A DNA stretch of 64,000 nt, taken from assembly GCF_040802235.1 (NCBI RefSeq), contig NC_133169.1, positions 46,135,034 to 46,199,033 on the forward strand, in the 5' to 3' direction. This document shows, in pieces, positions 12,505 to 24,890 of this stretch; the first letter of the stretch is position 1, and each line of letters begins with the position of its first letter. Made by a program: the position numbers and the translations under genes. The DNA comes from Manis javanica. Taxonomy: Eukaryota; Chordata; Mammalia; Pholidota; Manidae. A model generated the notes under the pieces. That model was not told the DNA's origin. It ran no database searches and was given only the letters and a program-made list of their open reading frames with translations.

Positions 12505-13080
12505 AATTTAAACATGGAATTACCATGATCCAGGAATTCCATTTTTAGCTATGTACACAAAAGATTGGAAACAGGTATTTAAACAAAAACTTACATGTGA
12601 GTGTCATAGCACCACTCCTCACAAAAGCCAAACAGTAGAAAAAATCCAAATGTCCATCAACTGATGAATGGATAAGATAAACAAAAGTGGTATATCCATA
12701 CAATAGAATATTAGTCAGTCATAAAGAGGAATGAAGTTTGACATATACTACAACATGGATGAACCTTGAAAACCTTTTACTAAGTGGAAGGAGCAAGACA
12801 CGAATGGCCACATATTGTTTAATTTCATTAATATGAAATATTCAGTGTAGGTAAATCCATACAGACAGAATGCAGATTAGTGGTTTCAAGGCTTGGGGGA
12901 AGAAGGAAATGGGGAGTGACTGCTTAATGGGTTCAAAGTTTCTCTTTGGGTTGATGAAAATGTTCCTGTACTAGATAATGGTGATGGTTGCTCAATATAG
13001 TGAATGTACCAAATTGTACACATTAGAATCATTAAAATGGTGAATTTTATGTTTTGTGAATTTTATAATTAAAAATATTA
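12505..13080 (+). mobile_element. old L1 (L1M-type) 3' end
   Basis: The order of phrases is that of the L1 ORF2 end plus 3' UTR of an older L1M family. 'ccaggaattccatttttagc' is followed by 'aatgtccatcaactgatgaatgg', 'acatggatgaaccttgaaaacc', 'gtagtggtttcaaggcttggg'-like text and 'aaaatggtgaattttatg'. It ends in 'ttttataattaaaaat'. It is more diverged than the other L1 copies here. Confidence 0.75.
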
Positions 13081-13282
13081 ATCCAAAATTCACAGCTATA
13101 GGATAAATAATTATGCTTGTTTACTAATGACATTTTTCAACACTTTACAGAATACCAGAATTTGCATATCAATTTGCCTGTACTTAAAATAAATGATACT
13201 TTACATACCCACAGATGTTCTTTGTGATCTAACTTATAATGTAGCATAAGAACATAGTTTTCCACTAAAGAAGAATGGTTAA

Positions 13283-15240
13283 TTATTTGATAGAATTTTA
13301 TTTCATTGAGGTATAGTTGATACACATTATTATGTTGGTTTTGAGTATATCACCATGGTTCAACAGTTATACACATTATTAAATCCTCACCGCAACTAGT
13401 GTAGTTACTACCTGTCAACACAGAACAATGCTACAGACCCACTGGCTATATTCTCCATGCTGCACTTCCATCCCCATGAAAAAAATATATTATGATTGAG
13501 ATTTCTGTGCCCTTTCCTACCTTTCCCACCTACTCCAAACCCTCCCCCAGGGTACCCATTAGTCACTTCTTAGTGTCTCTGAGTGTACTGCCATTCTGTT
13601 CATTTTGTTTTGTTTTTGTATTCCACAAACAAGTGAAATCATATGGTATTTGTCTTTCTCTCCCTGGCTTACTTCACTGAGCATAATATCCCCTAGGTCC
13701 ATCCATTGTTGTTTCAAATAGCAGGGTTTCTTTCTTATGGCTGAATAATATTCCATTGTGTACAGTAACCACACCTCCTTTATCTATTTGTCTATCGATG
13801 GACACTTCGGTTGCTTCCACATCTTGGCTATTGTAAATAATACAGCAATAAACATAGGGATGCATATATCTTTTAAAATCAGGGATTTTGTTTTCTTCCA
13901 TTAAATTCCCAGAAGCAGAATATTGGATTGTATGGTTCTTTTTAGTTTTTTGAGGAACCTCCATATTGCTTTCTGTAGTAGCTGTACCAATTTACATTCA
14001 CACAAACAGTGTGGGAGAGTTCTCTTTTCTCTGCATTCTCGTCACTACTTGTTATTTCTTGTCTTTTGGGTAGTGGAGAGAGGTGATATCTCATTGCGGT
14101 TTTGATTTGCATTTCCCTGCTGATTAGCGATGTGGAGCATCTCTTCATTTGACTGTTGGCCAGCTGTCCTTGTTTGGAAAAAATGTCTGTTCATGTCCTC
14201 TGCCCATTTTTTAATCAGGTTATTTGGATTTTTTGGTGTTCAGTCATATGAGTTCTTTATGTATCTCAGATATTAACCCCTTATTGGATAAATCATTTAT
14301 GAAAATATTCTCCCATACTCTAAGTTGCTTTTTTGTTCTGTTGATGGTGTCCTTTGCTGTACAGAAGCTTTTTAGTTTGATATAGTCCCACTTGTTTACT
14401 TTTGTCTTTGTTTCCCTTGCCCGGAGAGACATATCCAGAAAAAAAATGCTCACACTTATGCTCAAGATATTTTTGCCTATGTTTTCTTCTAAAAGTTCTA
14501 TGGTTTCATGTCTTATATCTAGGTCTTTCCAGTTTACTTTTGTATATGGGCTTAGACAGTAATCCAGTTTCATTCTCTTGCATATTGCTGTCCAGTTTTC
14601 CTAACAACAGTTATTGAAAAAACTCCTTTCCCATTATATATTCATGGCTCCTTTATCATATATTAATTGACCATATAAGCATAGGTTTATTTCTGGGTTT
14701 TATGCTATTCCATTGATCTAGGGGTCTGTTCTTGCACCAGAAACATACTATTTTGATTACTGCAGCTTTGTAGTTGAGCTTGAAGTAAGGAGCATAATAC
14801 CCCCAAGCTTGTTCTTCTTTCTCAAAACTGCTTTGTCCATTCAGGGCCTTCTGTGGTTCCATATGAATCTTAGGATTATTTGCTCTAGTTCACTGAAAAA
14901 TGTCATTGATATTTTGATAGGGATTACACTGAATCTGTAAATTGCTTTGGGCAGGATATCCATTTTGACAATATTAGTTCTTCCTATCTATGAGCATGGC
15001 ATAGATTATCTCTTATTTGTGTCTTCTTTAATTTCTCTCATGAGTAGCTTGTAGTTTTCAGAGTGTAGGCCTTCCATCTCCTTGGTTAGGTTTATTCTTA
15101 GGTACTTTATTCTTTTTGATGAAATTTTAATGGAACTGTTTTCCTGATTTCTCTTTCTGCTAGTTTGTTGTAGTACATAGGAATGCAACAGACTTCTGTG
15201 TATTAATTTTGTATCCTGCAAGTTTGCTGAATGATACAAT
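13283..15240 (-). mobile_element. L1 3' half, minus strand, 5'-truncated
   Basis: The 3' end lies at the low coordinate ('atttcattgaggtatagttgatacac'). Going up, the minus strand encodes the ORF2 C-terminus (MDGPRGYYAQ-like pieces at 13559-13964), the segment at 14244-14573 ([19 protein letters not shown], then [11 protein letters not shown]) and 14656-14862. It ends near 15240 in the region corresponding to KRIKYLRINLTKEMEGL (15006-15344 frame). Multiple stops and frameshifts break the reading frame. It is 5'-truncated within reverse transcriptase. Confidence 0.85.
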
Positions 15241-15771
15241 ATTGCAGGCATCTCAAAATGAAAACTACAAAGACTATGGAACAATAGTTCAAATGTTGCT
15301 AATATAATGTTAATGCTGTTAGTGTCATAATATATTAACATCATAATATTATGATAACTAAAAATGAAGGGATATCACATTTCAAATAACTGTAACTACT
15401 ACCATATCAAAATATGTATGTATGTAGACAGGGTAGAGGCATTAAGGCTAACAGTTTGCTCTATTTTTCACATTTTTGTATTACCACTTTTTTTTAAACA
15501 AAGGTTTTCAGAGTCATTTCCCCATGTCTTTTCCTTATTCCTTATTATTGACTAAAAGGTGAAAAGAATAGACCCACAAGGGAAAAAAAAAACCTTTGCT
15601 TGTCATCTTCTTTTGATATATATGATTACTATTTACTAATAATAGGTAAACAATAATGTCATTTACCTCAAAACATTTCCATCAGACTGACTGCTATATT
15701 GGACCCCAACATTTTTAGAATATTCAGCATATATACTATATAACTCAAGAACCTGTATTACAAAGACATAC
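15241..15771. other. intron-like unique sequence
   Basis: No gene or clear repeat is seen. The donor GTATGT of the next exon lies at 15771 and below. Confidence 0.4.
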
Positions 15772-15871
15772 CTTTGTGTAAGGGTTGTGGCACCATTAAG
15801 ATCTGGATGAGCAAGAGGGATGTAACATTATGGAAAAGAATAGGAACCTCAGGCTGTTGTTCTTCATTTCC
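15772..15871 (-). CDS. candidate coding exon of an unidentified minus-strand gene
   Basis: The acceptor is strong (gcatttttcttttaagcag|GG) and so is the donor (CAAAG|GTATGTC). The 100-nt exon has one open frame, which reads GNEEQQPEVPILFHNV, then TSLLLIQILMVPQPLHKG. The other two frames close. It starts in phase 0 and leaves one base. The previous candidate (23.5 kb) leaves two bases and the next (9.1 kb) begins in phase 0, so at least one further exon should lie on each side. The segment is hydrophobic and leucine-rich, as in a helical interior. I do not recognise the family. Confidence 0.55.
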
Positions 15872-16694
15872 CTGCTTAAAAGAAAAATGCAAAACCACTT
15901 TAGGTAGTGTTGTACATATTTTCTAATTTCATTTTATATTTCACATACATGCCTTTGGAACTGAAATGAAACTTTCATGAGCAACTGAGAACTCTAAAAG
16001 AAAAAGTTAGGGGCTGCATTTTTTTGCCTCAAAACATAATCTTTTGGACCCATTTATTTCTTTGATTCTCCATAAAATAAAAAAACTACATAGAAAATTT
16101 ATTAGGTCTTACTAAAGTAAACAACTGGAATATTTTACCTTTACTTGAGTCTTTCTGATCTCTTATGTTACAGAAATCAAATGAAGCATTAAATGGAACT
16201 TAAAATTAGTTTCACCACAAATGGGGTGGCACATAAGATGCTTGCTATCATAAACTTCACACTAAGGAGTAAATTTCACATTATAAGAAAAGAACAAGTA
16301 TAATTCACAAAGAAGTTACACTGAAAAGTCTTGGTTACTATGTTGTTTAAAAGTTGTTTCAACTTTATAATTAACATAAAGTTCAAATAAAATCTTTAAC
16401 ATTTATCTTCAAAGTTTCAAAAAAGATAATAATAACCAAAGCAGAACTTAAAATACATTATAAAAGACAAAGGATTAAACCTTAGGAATATCGTACTATG
16501 AAAAACATAGGATATAATGTAATGCAGCATGTTTTGTTCTCAAATTTTTTTAACTTCTTTAGAAGTTTAAAGTTTTTGATCATAGGTTTAATTTTTAATG
16601 TCAGAGAACAAAAATAAATCTTAAGCTTCCAGATTTAGCTAAATTCTAAAGCTACACTTCTGTCTAGACTTGGGATCCACAAAAATTGCTCCTT
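15872..16694. other. intron-like unique sequence
   Basis: AT-rich sequence with no supportable gene, repeat or regulatory site. Confidence 0.4.
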
Positions 16695-16830
16695 TTATTA
16701 GGTCCATCATTCAACAAATACTTAAAAATTACTTACTATATGTCAGGCACTGAATACACTGGCGAATAAACTAAAACCTGGTGCTATGAAGTTCATAACT
16801 GCCAGAGGGAGGAAGACAGCTCTCTGAATA
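16695..16830 (-). repeat. L2 3' end (minus strand)
   Basis: 'ggtccatcattcaacaaata' followed by 'ttactatatgtcaggcactg' is the reverse complement of the L2 tail phrase about a listed item 'cagtgcctggcacatag'. The flank continues as degraded L2. Confidence 0.55.
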
Positions 16831-16849
16831 CCTCTCTTCTCTACAGATA

Positions 16850-17600
16850 TGCACTTAATTTACTTGCCTTCCTCTCTGAAGTCAACCTTCCATTAATGCT
16901 CATGGATCCTACTCTTTCTTGCCTTTCGAGTTTCTCCAGCATCTTTTCTTTGCAAGCCCAAAAGTTTTTTCTTAAAAAAGAATCTGAATGGAGGGGCACC
17001 ACTTCTTCACCTATTATTCAGATCCCCACAGAAATGGTTTTCCACATGGTCAACAACGATCCTATAATTGAAAATTTAGTGGACATTTTTCAATCTTTAT
17101 CTTATGGATCCTCAACTTTGGATATAGCTGAACACTCTTGTCTGGAAAGTTCTCTTGGTTTTGTGAAGCACTCTCTCAGCTTCCCTTCTACCTTTCTGTT
17201 TACTCTACTTTAATCTTCTTGATAGGTTCTTCTCCTCTGACCAGTAGAAATAGTGCTGTTCCCCACGGCTCCAATTCTCACTCTAGTTTAGTATAAAGGA
17301 CTCTTTTTGAAAGATCCCGTAGCCCATGACTTCAATCACCAGCTGTATCCCAAGTCTGTATCTCTAGCCACGACTCTCTTGAACACTCTATCTGAATATC
17401 CACTTGTACATTTGACAGACAGCTTAACCTCAACATGCCTGAAACTTAACTCATCATCATTCCATGTTATTCACACATGCAATCCCATCCGAGTCATAAT
17501 CAGTATGCTCTCCCTGTTATAGGCTTAGTCTTCATGTGGCTTATTTATTATAAGTTTTAGTATTCAGCACATGCCTGAAATGTAATAAAAGTATAATGAA
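16850..17600 (+). repeat. L2 LINE, ORF2 end and 3' UTR (plus strand)
   Basis: The phrases 'cccaagtctgtatctctagcc', 'ctctatctgaatatccacttg' and 'cctgaaacttaactcatcatcattcc' follow the order of the L2 3' coding end. The tail near 17545-17600 contains 'attcagcacatgcctgaaatg' and 'gaataaataagc'. The 105-codon and 71-codon open frames at 16896-17213 and 17307-17522 lie in this L2-derived DNA and are not genes. Confidence 0.65.
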
Positions 17601-17871
17601 TAAATAAGCTAGAAACTTGGGACATCCCAAACCCATCTCCTTTCACTCGCCCCATATTTAATTGGCAGTAAATCCTAATGACTCTGCCATCCCTATGGCT
17701 GTTTAAGTATTCAATCTCCCCTAATTTTATGTCCCTCCAATTCATCCTTTATACTGTTAGTACCCTGAAAAAAAAGCCTCCATAGGAACTGTGTCTTGTT
17801 TGCTATTATTTCCTTGATGTCCAGATTAAAACAATTAATAAAAACTAGCTGAATAAACAAATAAATGAAAA

Positions 17872-17904
17872 ATGGATGGATGGATGGATGGATGGATGGA
17901 TGGA
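17872..17904. repeat. (ATGG)n microsatellite
   Basis: About eight perfect copies of the tetranucleotide ATGG. The reverse strand gives an isoleucine-histidine-proline-serine run, which is only the repeat translated. Confidence 0.9.
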
Positions 17905-18929
17905 CAAAAGAACAAACAGGTGGCAAAAGAAACAAAAACTAGACTAGCTTAGCTACACTAGAGCTAATGAGATTGACAAAATAAACCAAGGGAAGACACA
18001 TCATAATAAATTACAACCTTATCAATATCAGGGCCCATAGGTCCTACACATTTTTGTATTTCAGTGGTTTTATCACAGTCCCTTTAATGAAATTAACTAA
18101 ATGACTCAAAAGGAAATATGCAGAAAGGGTGAAATTAGACCCGAACAAAGGGGCGAGAAGAGTAAGAGGAAAGTAAAATTGAAAAACCCTTGCTGTACTA
18201 TGGATAAAAAGAAAATGGTAATAATAAACAGGTCCTTTAAAAACTACTTAGAATAAAAATGATTTTGGATTATCAAATCCTACATTATAAATTTAACAGC
18301 TGATTAAGACTCATATTTATAAGGAACTGTATGGATCCATTTAAACCAGGCCAATCTCACGCTGACGCAAGGATCCACTTTACTACACAAAAGTCAAAGA
18401 GGCTTGAGAACTTCTTGCATCATAACCTAAAGACCAACAAATTACAGAGCTTTCAGATACAGAAAAGAATCCCCAAAGAAGTAAATTAAATATAATTTCT
18501 TAAAAATAAGGATATTACAAGCAAATGAAAAGCTTAAAGGACCAACAATTCTAGATTTTCATATATCTTATTATGTCAACAGTTTTTTATAATAGAATCA
18601 ATCTTTCTCAAAATTGGAGGTGGATTATTTGCTTTTTATTATTATTTCAGTGTCCTTCAAATTTCATTTAAAATCATTCTAAATCCCCATATGTGTGGAA
18701 ATCTATACAAAAATTATATCCTATTATGATTATTCATACACTCCTTGTTAAAAATTTAGCAACTTTTATATTAAATACAATTAAGAATGTATAATTAACA
18801 AGTGTTTCAAACTACAATGACACCAAAAAATGAAAGAATGGGAAAGGTTTGAGGTGACTGTCTACTATAAAGGTAACTAATTTTTCCAGATTAATTTATG
18901 AGTTTAAAATACTTTCAATCAAAAGAACA
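17905..18929. other. intron-like unique sequence
   Basis: No gene is seen. A 22-nt stretch on the minus strand near 18350-18390 has weak splice-like borders (tttgtgtag and GTGAGA) but is too short and weak to annotate. Confidence 0.35.
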
Positions 18930-20450
18930 AGTATTTAGAAAATGGTTCTAAAGATCAACTGGAAAAATAAGTGAGAATACCAAAGAAAAACTGGGAGATG
19001 AAGGAAAGAATGAGAGGAACCTAGCCCAACTAGAGGTATACACATATTTTCTCAGTTAGTAAACATCATGGTTTTGTCACAGAAATAGGCTTGTAGGTCA
19101 ACACAACAAAGGGAAAAGTCTCTAATAAGAACTACAATAAACACACAATGTATAAAAAAGTAGGATATAAAATTGCTAAAAATTAGCTAGATATTTTAAA
19201 ATAAATATTACATCTTCACTCATTAGTACTGATGAAAATTAACTTTGAGTAGATTATGCATTAAAAAAATCATCCCATAATAAAATTCTACAAAGAATAT
19301 ATAGGTAGATATTGCAAGTCCTAAGATGGGAAACATTATAAAACTGGTTATAAAGGTAAACATCATTATATTGGAAGGGATAGGTAGGCATTTTAAGTAT
19401 CAAAATAATCAGGAAAAACAAGAAATACAAGGTCTGATTGGTTTGGCTACATGAAAATTTAAAACTTTAATATGTCAAGAAAAATAACTATAAAATTAAA
19501 CAGCAAAACATATTTTTGGGAAAAAAATCTCAACACCTGTGATAGTTTAATACTTTTAAGGTACAAAGAATCAATCAAATAATTTTTTAAACTAAAATGC
19601 CAACAGAAAAATGGATAAATTTTCTGAATAGATCATTCACAGAGTATATACAAATAGCTAATAAACATGAAATATTTGCATAAAGTTAACTTCACCAGAA
19701 ATTAAATAAATTTATATTGTGACCCCATTTTACCTACCAAATTAGCCTCTAAAATTTTTTTTAGGTGGTAATATGCAGATTGACAAATGGAGACATTCCT
19801 ACACTGCCTGTGAAAGTTTATGTATACCATATTTCTGGAAAGTATTGTAGCACTATGTAACACAGTACTTGACACTCAGTGAATATTTATAAAATTAATG
19901 ACTAAAAATATAAAACATTTATATGCTTTCATGTTATTCTGTAAGTTCTGGATTCACATCTAAATGTTAAGAACTGCTTAACACATCACCTGATATTATG
20001 CTGGAAAAGGAGAAGCAATTTAAATCAATAAATAAGGACATCATTTAAAGAATTTTTAATGATGTAAGAATTTGGTTGATATGTGTGAATTTTAAAAAGC
20101 AGATTCTAAAACATATAGTATGATTCAAATAGTATTTTAAAATCCATAATAAACACACAGAAAAAAAAAGGGACTGGACAGAAATTTATGAAAGTGTTAA
20201 CAATATTAGGGGAATTCTGGAAAATATAGTTGATTGTTTTCTTTCATATTTGCTCACTTTTATGGTTCACTTGTTTATTAAATTATAATAAATTATATGT
20301 AACATGTAGGTTATAAGATTTTAGAGTATTTCACTTTTTTCTTCAATATTTTTGTATATTCTAAACACTACACAATAAATACAATTTTTATTATCAGAGA
20401 AAAATTTACAAAAACAGTAACCTAGAGCTTACTGGCTACTAAGATAAAAA
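18930..20450 (+). mobile_element. old L1M-type element, strongly decayed
   Basis: Plus-strand text keeps the L1 order. 'agaaataggcttgtaggtcaacacaacaaa' is followed by 'ggtttggctacatgaaaatttaaaac', then 'aaaatgccaacagaaaaatgg', then 'cttcaccagaaattaaataaa', with a 3' UTR-like AT-rich tail to about 20450. The frame is destroyed throughout. Family and ends are uncertain because of age. Confidence 0.6.
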
Positions 20451-21109
20451 CAACCATTCTGAGGACACAGAAATGGATCTTTCCTGGCACATGGTAGGCA
20501 CATAATTGGAATAAATGAATGAATGGATATACCCCACTGTAGAGAAAAGAACCAAAGATTTTAACTGTGGGATTTAGTACCATCATTGTGATATTATCCT
20601 TTAAAATGTTTAATATTTTAAAATATGAAATTGTTTCTATCTCTTAAATCTTTTAGGTAATCTTAAAATCCAGACTCTAAAAACTGTAAACTAGTAAACT
20701 CTATGGATGATAAGAGAAAATGGACAGATTAGAGTTAATAGGCCTAATTTTATCATTACATTTTAAAAGAAAGTAATTTTCAATACAGTTAAATTAAAAG
20801 GAAATAAGGAAATAATTTTCTTGAGGATTACGGGGAAAATATATATGAGAAACTTGTATTATCAGACATAGAATTTTATGTTGGAAAAGTATTAAGTGAG
20901 AAAATTGAAAAAGATAACTTTAATTTTTTAAGAATCTAAGATTCAGATATAAAACACAGATGACATATTACAATAAATTGTATTACAAGGTAGAGAACTA
21001 ATGAACTATAAAATGAGAACAAATGGAGGGGTGGGGAGGTTATGCACAAAAATCAACCAAACTTTCTTGAAATTCCTAATTTCTTTGTTCTAGGAAAGGA
21101 AGCACCCAG
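20451..21109. other. intron-like sequence
   Basis: 'ctttcctggcacatggtaggcacataattgg' followed by 'aataaatgaatgaatgg' at 20480-20525 is a degraded L2 or MIR end on the plus strand. The rest is unassigned. Confidence 0.45.
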
Positions 21110-21315
21110 TAAAAATTAAGAACTTAGGTTCTGGAATGAGAAAGATTTGATTCAAATGCCAGTTCTCTCTTAACACCTTTGTGCCCCTAAAGAACATGTT
21201 AATTAATGTTCTAAACCTCAGATTCCTTTTATGTAAAACTTGGAATATAATGGTACCTAGTGCATACAGTTTTGGTGAAAAATGCCTAGCATGAAGTAAG
21301 CACCGGGTACGTGTT
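21110..21315 (+). repeat. MIR SINE remnant
   Basis: The MIR order is visible: 'ttaggttctggaatgagaaag', 'gattcaaatgccagttctctc', 'ctaaacctcagattccttttatg', 'ggtacctagtgcatacag', then 'gcctagcatgaagtaagc'. It lies on the plus strand and is diverged. Confidence 0.7.
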
Positions 21316-22274
21316 CACAGCTTTACCACTATCCTATTGAGTACCACTCGCAGGACTTGAGAAAAATACAACCCAGCCATCAGTATCATGGAAAGCACAA
21401 GACCTATGCTGTTCTTTAAACTTTAGTTCACCGATACTACACTTAATAAACCTTTTGTTTGCTGATTATCTTTAGACTCAGAGTTAGGCATTCTCATATG
21501 TTATTTGCAAACCATCCCTGTCCTTGAGTTTATAGTCTACAGAGGAAAGAAAATCACTAATATCAAGAAAAGTGACTTCCCTTAGCCATAACATGCAAAA
21601 TACTCATAGCTTCCCAATTTTGTCTATAAAGAAAAAACACATGCAAAATTTTATTTTGGCTTTTTTTTTTTGAGAAGTAAGAGGGTATACAAATAGCCTC
21701 AAAGTAGTTCCCTACAAGATTCTAACTACAGAGGAAAAAATAACTTTACAGTGGAAAATCCTGGCAGATACCATGTTAGACAAATGATGAGAGTTATTTC
21801 ATCAATAACAAGACAAATCAGTAACATGGGCCTATTGATATGATACACTAAAAAGAACGCAACATTACTTCCATGGTATTTCTGCCAAAAGATTATAACC
21901 TGAATGTAACCATAAGAAAATATTACACAAAAATAAATTCACAGCTGAGCTCTTCAAAAAAAAGTCAATGCCAGAAAGAGAAGAAAAAGTCAGGAACAAA
22001 GGAAATAAAACATGGTAACTAAATGTAAGTTCAACTTGAATTTTCTTTCCATTGACTTTGCATTTCTCAGGACGTTGCAGAAACAACTGACAAAATCTGA
22101 ATATGTTCTGTATAAGGTAGGGGTCAGTATTAATTATTTCTCATATAAATATCCAATTATCTCATCACCATTCATTATAAAGACTATGCTTCCCCCACAG
22201 CTCCTCAGTGTCATCTATGCTATATTCAAATATGTGTTTGTTTGGTTTGTTCTAGCTTAACAAGTAAATATAAT
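21316..22274. other. intron-like sequence, no gene
   Basis: Contains 'actcagagttaggcattctcatatg' and similar unique sequence. Two short frames at 21865-22260 have no support from splice sites or composition. Confidence 0.35.
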
Positions 22275-22455
22275 TTTGTTTCATTTTTTCATTAAATTTA
22301 TCATTGATATATAATCTTTTGAAGGCCTCACATAAACAATATTGTGGTGTCAATATTCACCCATATTATCAAGTCCTCACTCCCCCATTGCAGTCACTAT
22401 CAGCAAAGGAAGATGCTATAGAATGATTACTTGTCTTCTCTGTGCTTATAAAATT
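22275..22455 (-). mobile_element. L1 3' end fragment, minus strand
   Basis: The L1 tail is read backwards from 'aaatttatcattgatatataatc', through 'ggcctcacataaacaatattgtgg' and 'cccattgcagtcactatcagc', to 'cttgtcttctctgtgctt'. The same order occurs at 29405-29600 and 31020-31190. It is truncated after about 180 bases. Confidence 0.75.
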
Positions 22456-22689
22456 TATTTTTTCATCCTCCCTTGATTATACAAGTAGTGGCATAAAGTA
22501 CACATTTTCTGCTCCCAGATTTTTCTCTTAACATTGTATTGGTGTTGATCTTTCCATATCAGTATACAAAGTACTTTCTCACCTTTGTTTTCTTTTAGTT
22601 CTGTTTTAATTTACTATTGTAGAAAAGGCAAAGTAGTAGGACATTTGATAGCTAGCTATATGGAAAAAAACAAGTTGTATCCACTCCTT

Positions 22690-22905
22690 ATATGACACAT
22701 TATGATAAATTCCAAATGATTAGAGATCTAAATGTAAAAACGGAAGCCATGGAAATACTAAAATATGTCTGATATGGGTTTAAGATCCAAAATATATAAA
22801 GAACTAATATAACTCAACAGCAAAAAAAAATCCAATTTAAAAATGGGAGGAGGATCCAAATAGGCATATTTTGAAAGAAGACATACAGACGACTAACAGG
22901 GCATC
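22690..22905 (+). mobile_element. L1 ORF2 remnant, plus strand
   Basis: 'gattagagatctaaatgtaaaa' and later 'gatccaaaatatataaagaac' followed by 'caatttaaaaatggg' are conserved L1 ORF2 3' phrases. The copy is short and decayed. Confidence 0.6.
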
Positions 22906-23431
22906 AAATTATTTCTTTGAAAATTCATAAACTGGGAATAATTAAGCCAATATATTTCAGGGTAACCAAATAGCTGATATGGACAACTCTTCTTTATAAA
23001 AACATTTTAGCTAATAAATCAGAAAGAAGCCTTTTTGTTGTTTTTTCTGCTGCCCCTAATGAAATACTGCATTTAGGCAAGAATCATCAGGGCTTGCGAA
23101 ACTCACTAGGTGAAAGGCTGGTGGGGAACTTTACAGTAGAGGGATTAGACCAAGGCCACCTGAACATGCTGCTTGATTCTGACATGAAAAGGGAGACAAC
23201 CAGCCATTATGTGCCTCCATTTGAATGTTTTATCTGGATAAAAACCATGGGATTCTTTAAAAGATTTTCTCACTTGATAGGAATTTTTACAAAAGGTATA
23301 ATGGCCCTCAACTTTTATTAAATATTTCTGGGTTTAGAAGGAAAACTCACACTTTTATGAAGAATTTCAATCTATTTTTTTTACTTATTTTCAAAAACAG
23401 TTTGAATTTACTTAAATTTTTCAATACTTAC
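22906..23431. other. intron-like sequence
   Basis: No gene or clear repeat is seen. The 75-codon frame at 23094-23321 has no motif and no splice context. Confidence 0.35.
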
Positions 23432-23537
23432 TGTGAATTCATATCTTCTAGGAACTGTGTAAGCTTTCTCCAGGGATTGTATTCAGAATCAATACTATAG
23501 AGCCGCATGTGCAAGGCTAATACATGGAACAGCTGAT
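23432..23537 (-). CDS. candidate coding exon of an unidentified minus-strand gene
   Basis: The acceptor is ttcttcaatttatttag|AT and the donor is TTCACA|GTAAGTATTG. Both are good. The 106-nt exon has a single open frame: two leading bases, then QLFHVLALHMRLYSIDSEYN, then PWRKLTQFLEDMNS, and two trailing bases. The other two frames contain stops. The protein is unrecognised. The run of alternating hydrophobic and basic residues ending FLEDMNS suggests helices. The preceding exon should leave one base, which the 40.8-kb candidate does not do at its best donor, so exons are probably missing from this list in the L1-rich gap. Confidence 0.6.
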
Positions 23538-24794
23538 CTAAATAAATTGAAGAAAAGGTAAAATGCACACAATTCCTACAGAAAAATATTCAGATACAAT
23601 TTCTAGCTAATTCATAGGGAAATGTTTCCTATCTTTATAATTCATCAAGTTTAAGTACAAATTACTTCATGCTCTCTTTACAGTAAACTGAAATATAGAT
23701 CCAATAATTTCTACTACAATCTGAACTGTCCTTATGCTCAATCTTAACACAGGAATGTTTTTCTCATCTCCTGTGGAAGACCTACTTTTCCTTGGCTTTA
23801 TGGTTCAGCTTTGACAACTTGCAAAAACTCTTACTATCATGGTCACCTCATAACCAATATCACTATTATTTTCAATACCCTATCCTAAGTTATATGGACA
23901 ATAACATCCATATAAGTCACTGTTAGGTGAATTTCTCTTTTTACCTAATATTTTCTCTTAAATCCTCTTTAGACTGAATTGTGACTTCATCGTTTGATTC
24001 AACATAAAGAAAAAAATAATTGAAATAAAAGTATTTAGGAGGACTTTCTCTGGCTATTTTCATTTCTTCTATCTAAACCATAATAATCTACCCGTCTTAA
24101 CTTTCAACAAAATTCTGCTCACACCATTTAGAAGAAAAAATTTTATTAAAAATATTTTAATTATTCAGGAAAAAAATCCTGAGTTTTGCTTTCATATCAT
24201 ATCTTTTTTCTTTGGTATAAAGGACAAGATTAATTAAATTATTTTACCACAAATACTCAAAAATATTTCTGAATCAAAAGACGTTTTCTAGAAAGTCAGA
24301 TAACAGTTCTTGACATACGACTGAAATTAATTCTTAAAACCAGAAGGAAAAAAGTTAGTCATATGGCACAAGCATATGGTCCTTTATTATCTAAATTAAA
24401 ATAATCAAAACTAAACAAGATTTTGTTTCTCTGAGCAATTAACTTAGAAATCAACTATTTTTTGGTTTAACTTAAGGTCCATCAGTATTCTTCTTCTATG
24501 TTGGCGGTATATGGCAGTGGTGGTGGGAGCAGTAGTTGTTACTTCGGGAAGCTATTGTAAGGCATATGAGAGCTCTAAGATGAACAAAATAAATGTTCTT
24601 CCACTCTGTGGGGCACGGTAGAGGACATAGGAGGTGGGCGGGAGAGCTGAATCTTAACACTCTACACACAAATTTAAGTTTCAATCTGATCTCTCTATAA
24701 CAAACAAAAATCCAAATACTTCACCCTGCTTCACCTTTGTCTCTGTCAGTGTATAGTCTATAATCATCTTTTAAAATTTCTTTATCCCATTAAC
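23538..24794. other. intron-like unique sequence
   Basis: AT-rich sequence. No gene, repeat family or control element could be assigned. Confidence 0.4.
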
Positions 24795-24890
24795 AGCTAA
24801 CAATAGCTCAGCATCTATTATGTGCCAAGCACTATTTAATAATCACTTTACACAGATTACCTCAATTAATTTTCACACAATTTCTACCAG
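24795..24890 (-). repeat. MIR 3' end (minus strand)
   Basis: 'agcatctattatgtgccaagc', then 'aatcactttacacagattacctc' and 'aattaattttcacacaa' are the reversed MIR tail. Confidence 0.6.

Noticed and set aside
16140..16190. 23-nt minus-strand stretch ending AAAG|GTAAAA
   Set aside because: Its phase does not join the 23.5- and 15.8-kb exons, and the acceptor is weak.
17711..17935. [12 protein letters not shown] repeated peptide on the minus strand
   Set aside because: It is the translated (ATGG)n microsatellite.
18350..18390. 22-nt minus-strand stretch with splice-like borders that would fit the phase between 23.5 and 15.8 kb
   Set aside because: Its donor is weak and the stretch is too short, so a chance fit is likely.
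23094..23321. 75-codon plus-strand frame near the 23.5-kb exon
   Set aside because: It has no splice signals and no family resemblance.
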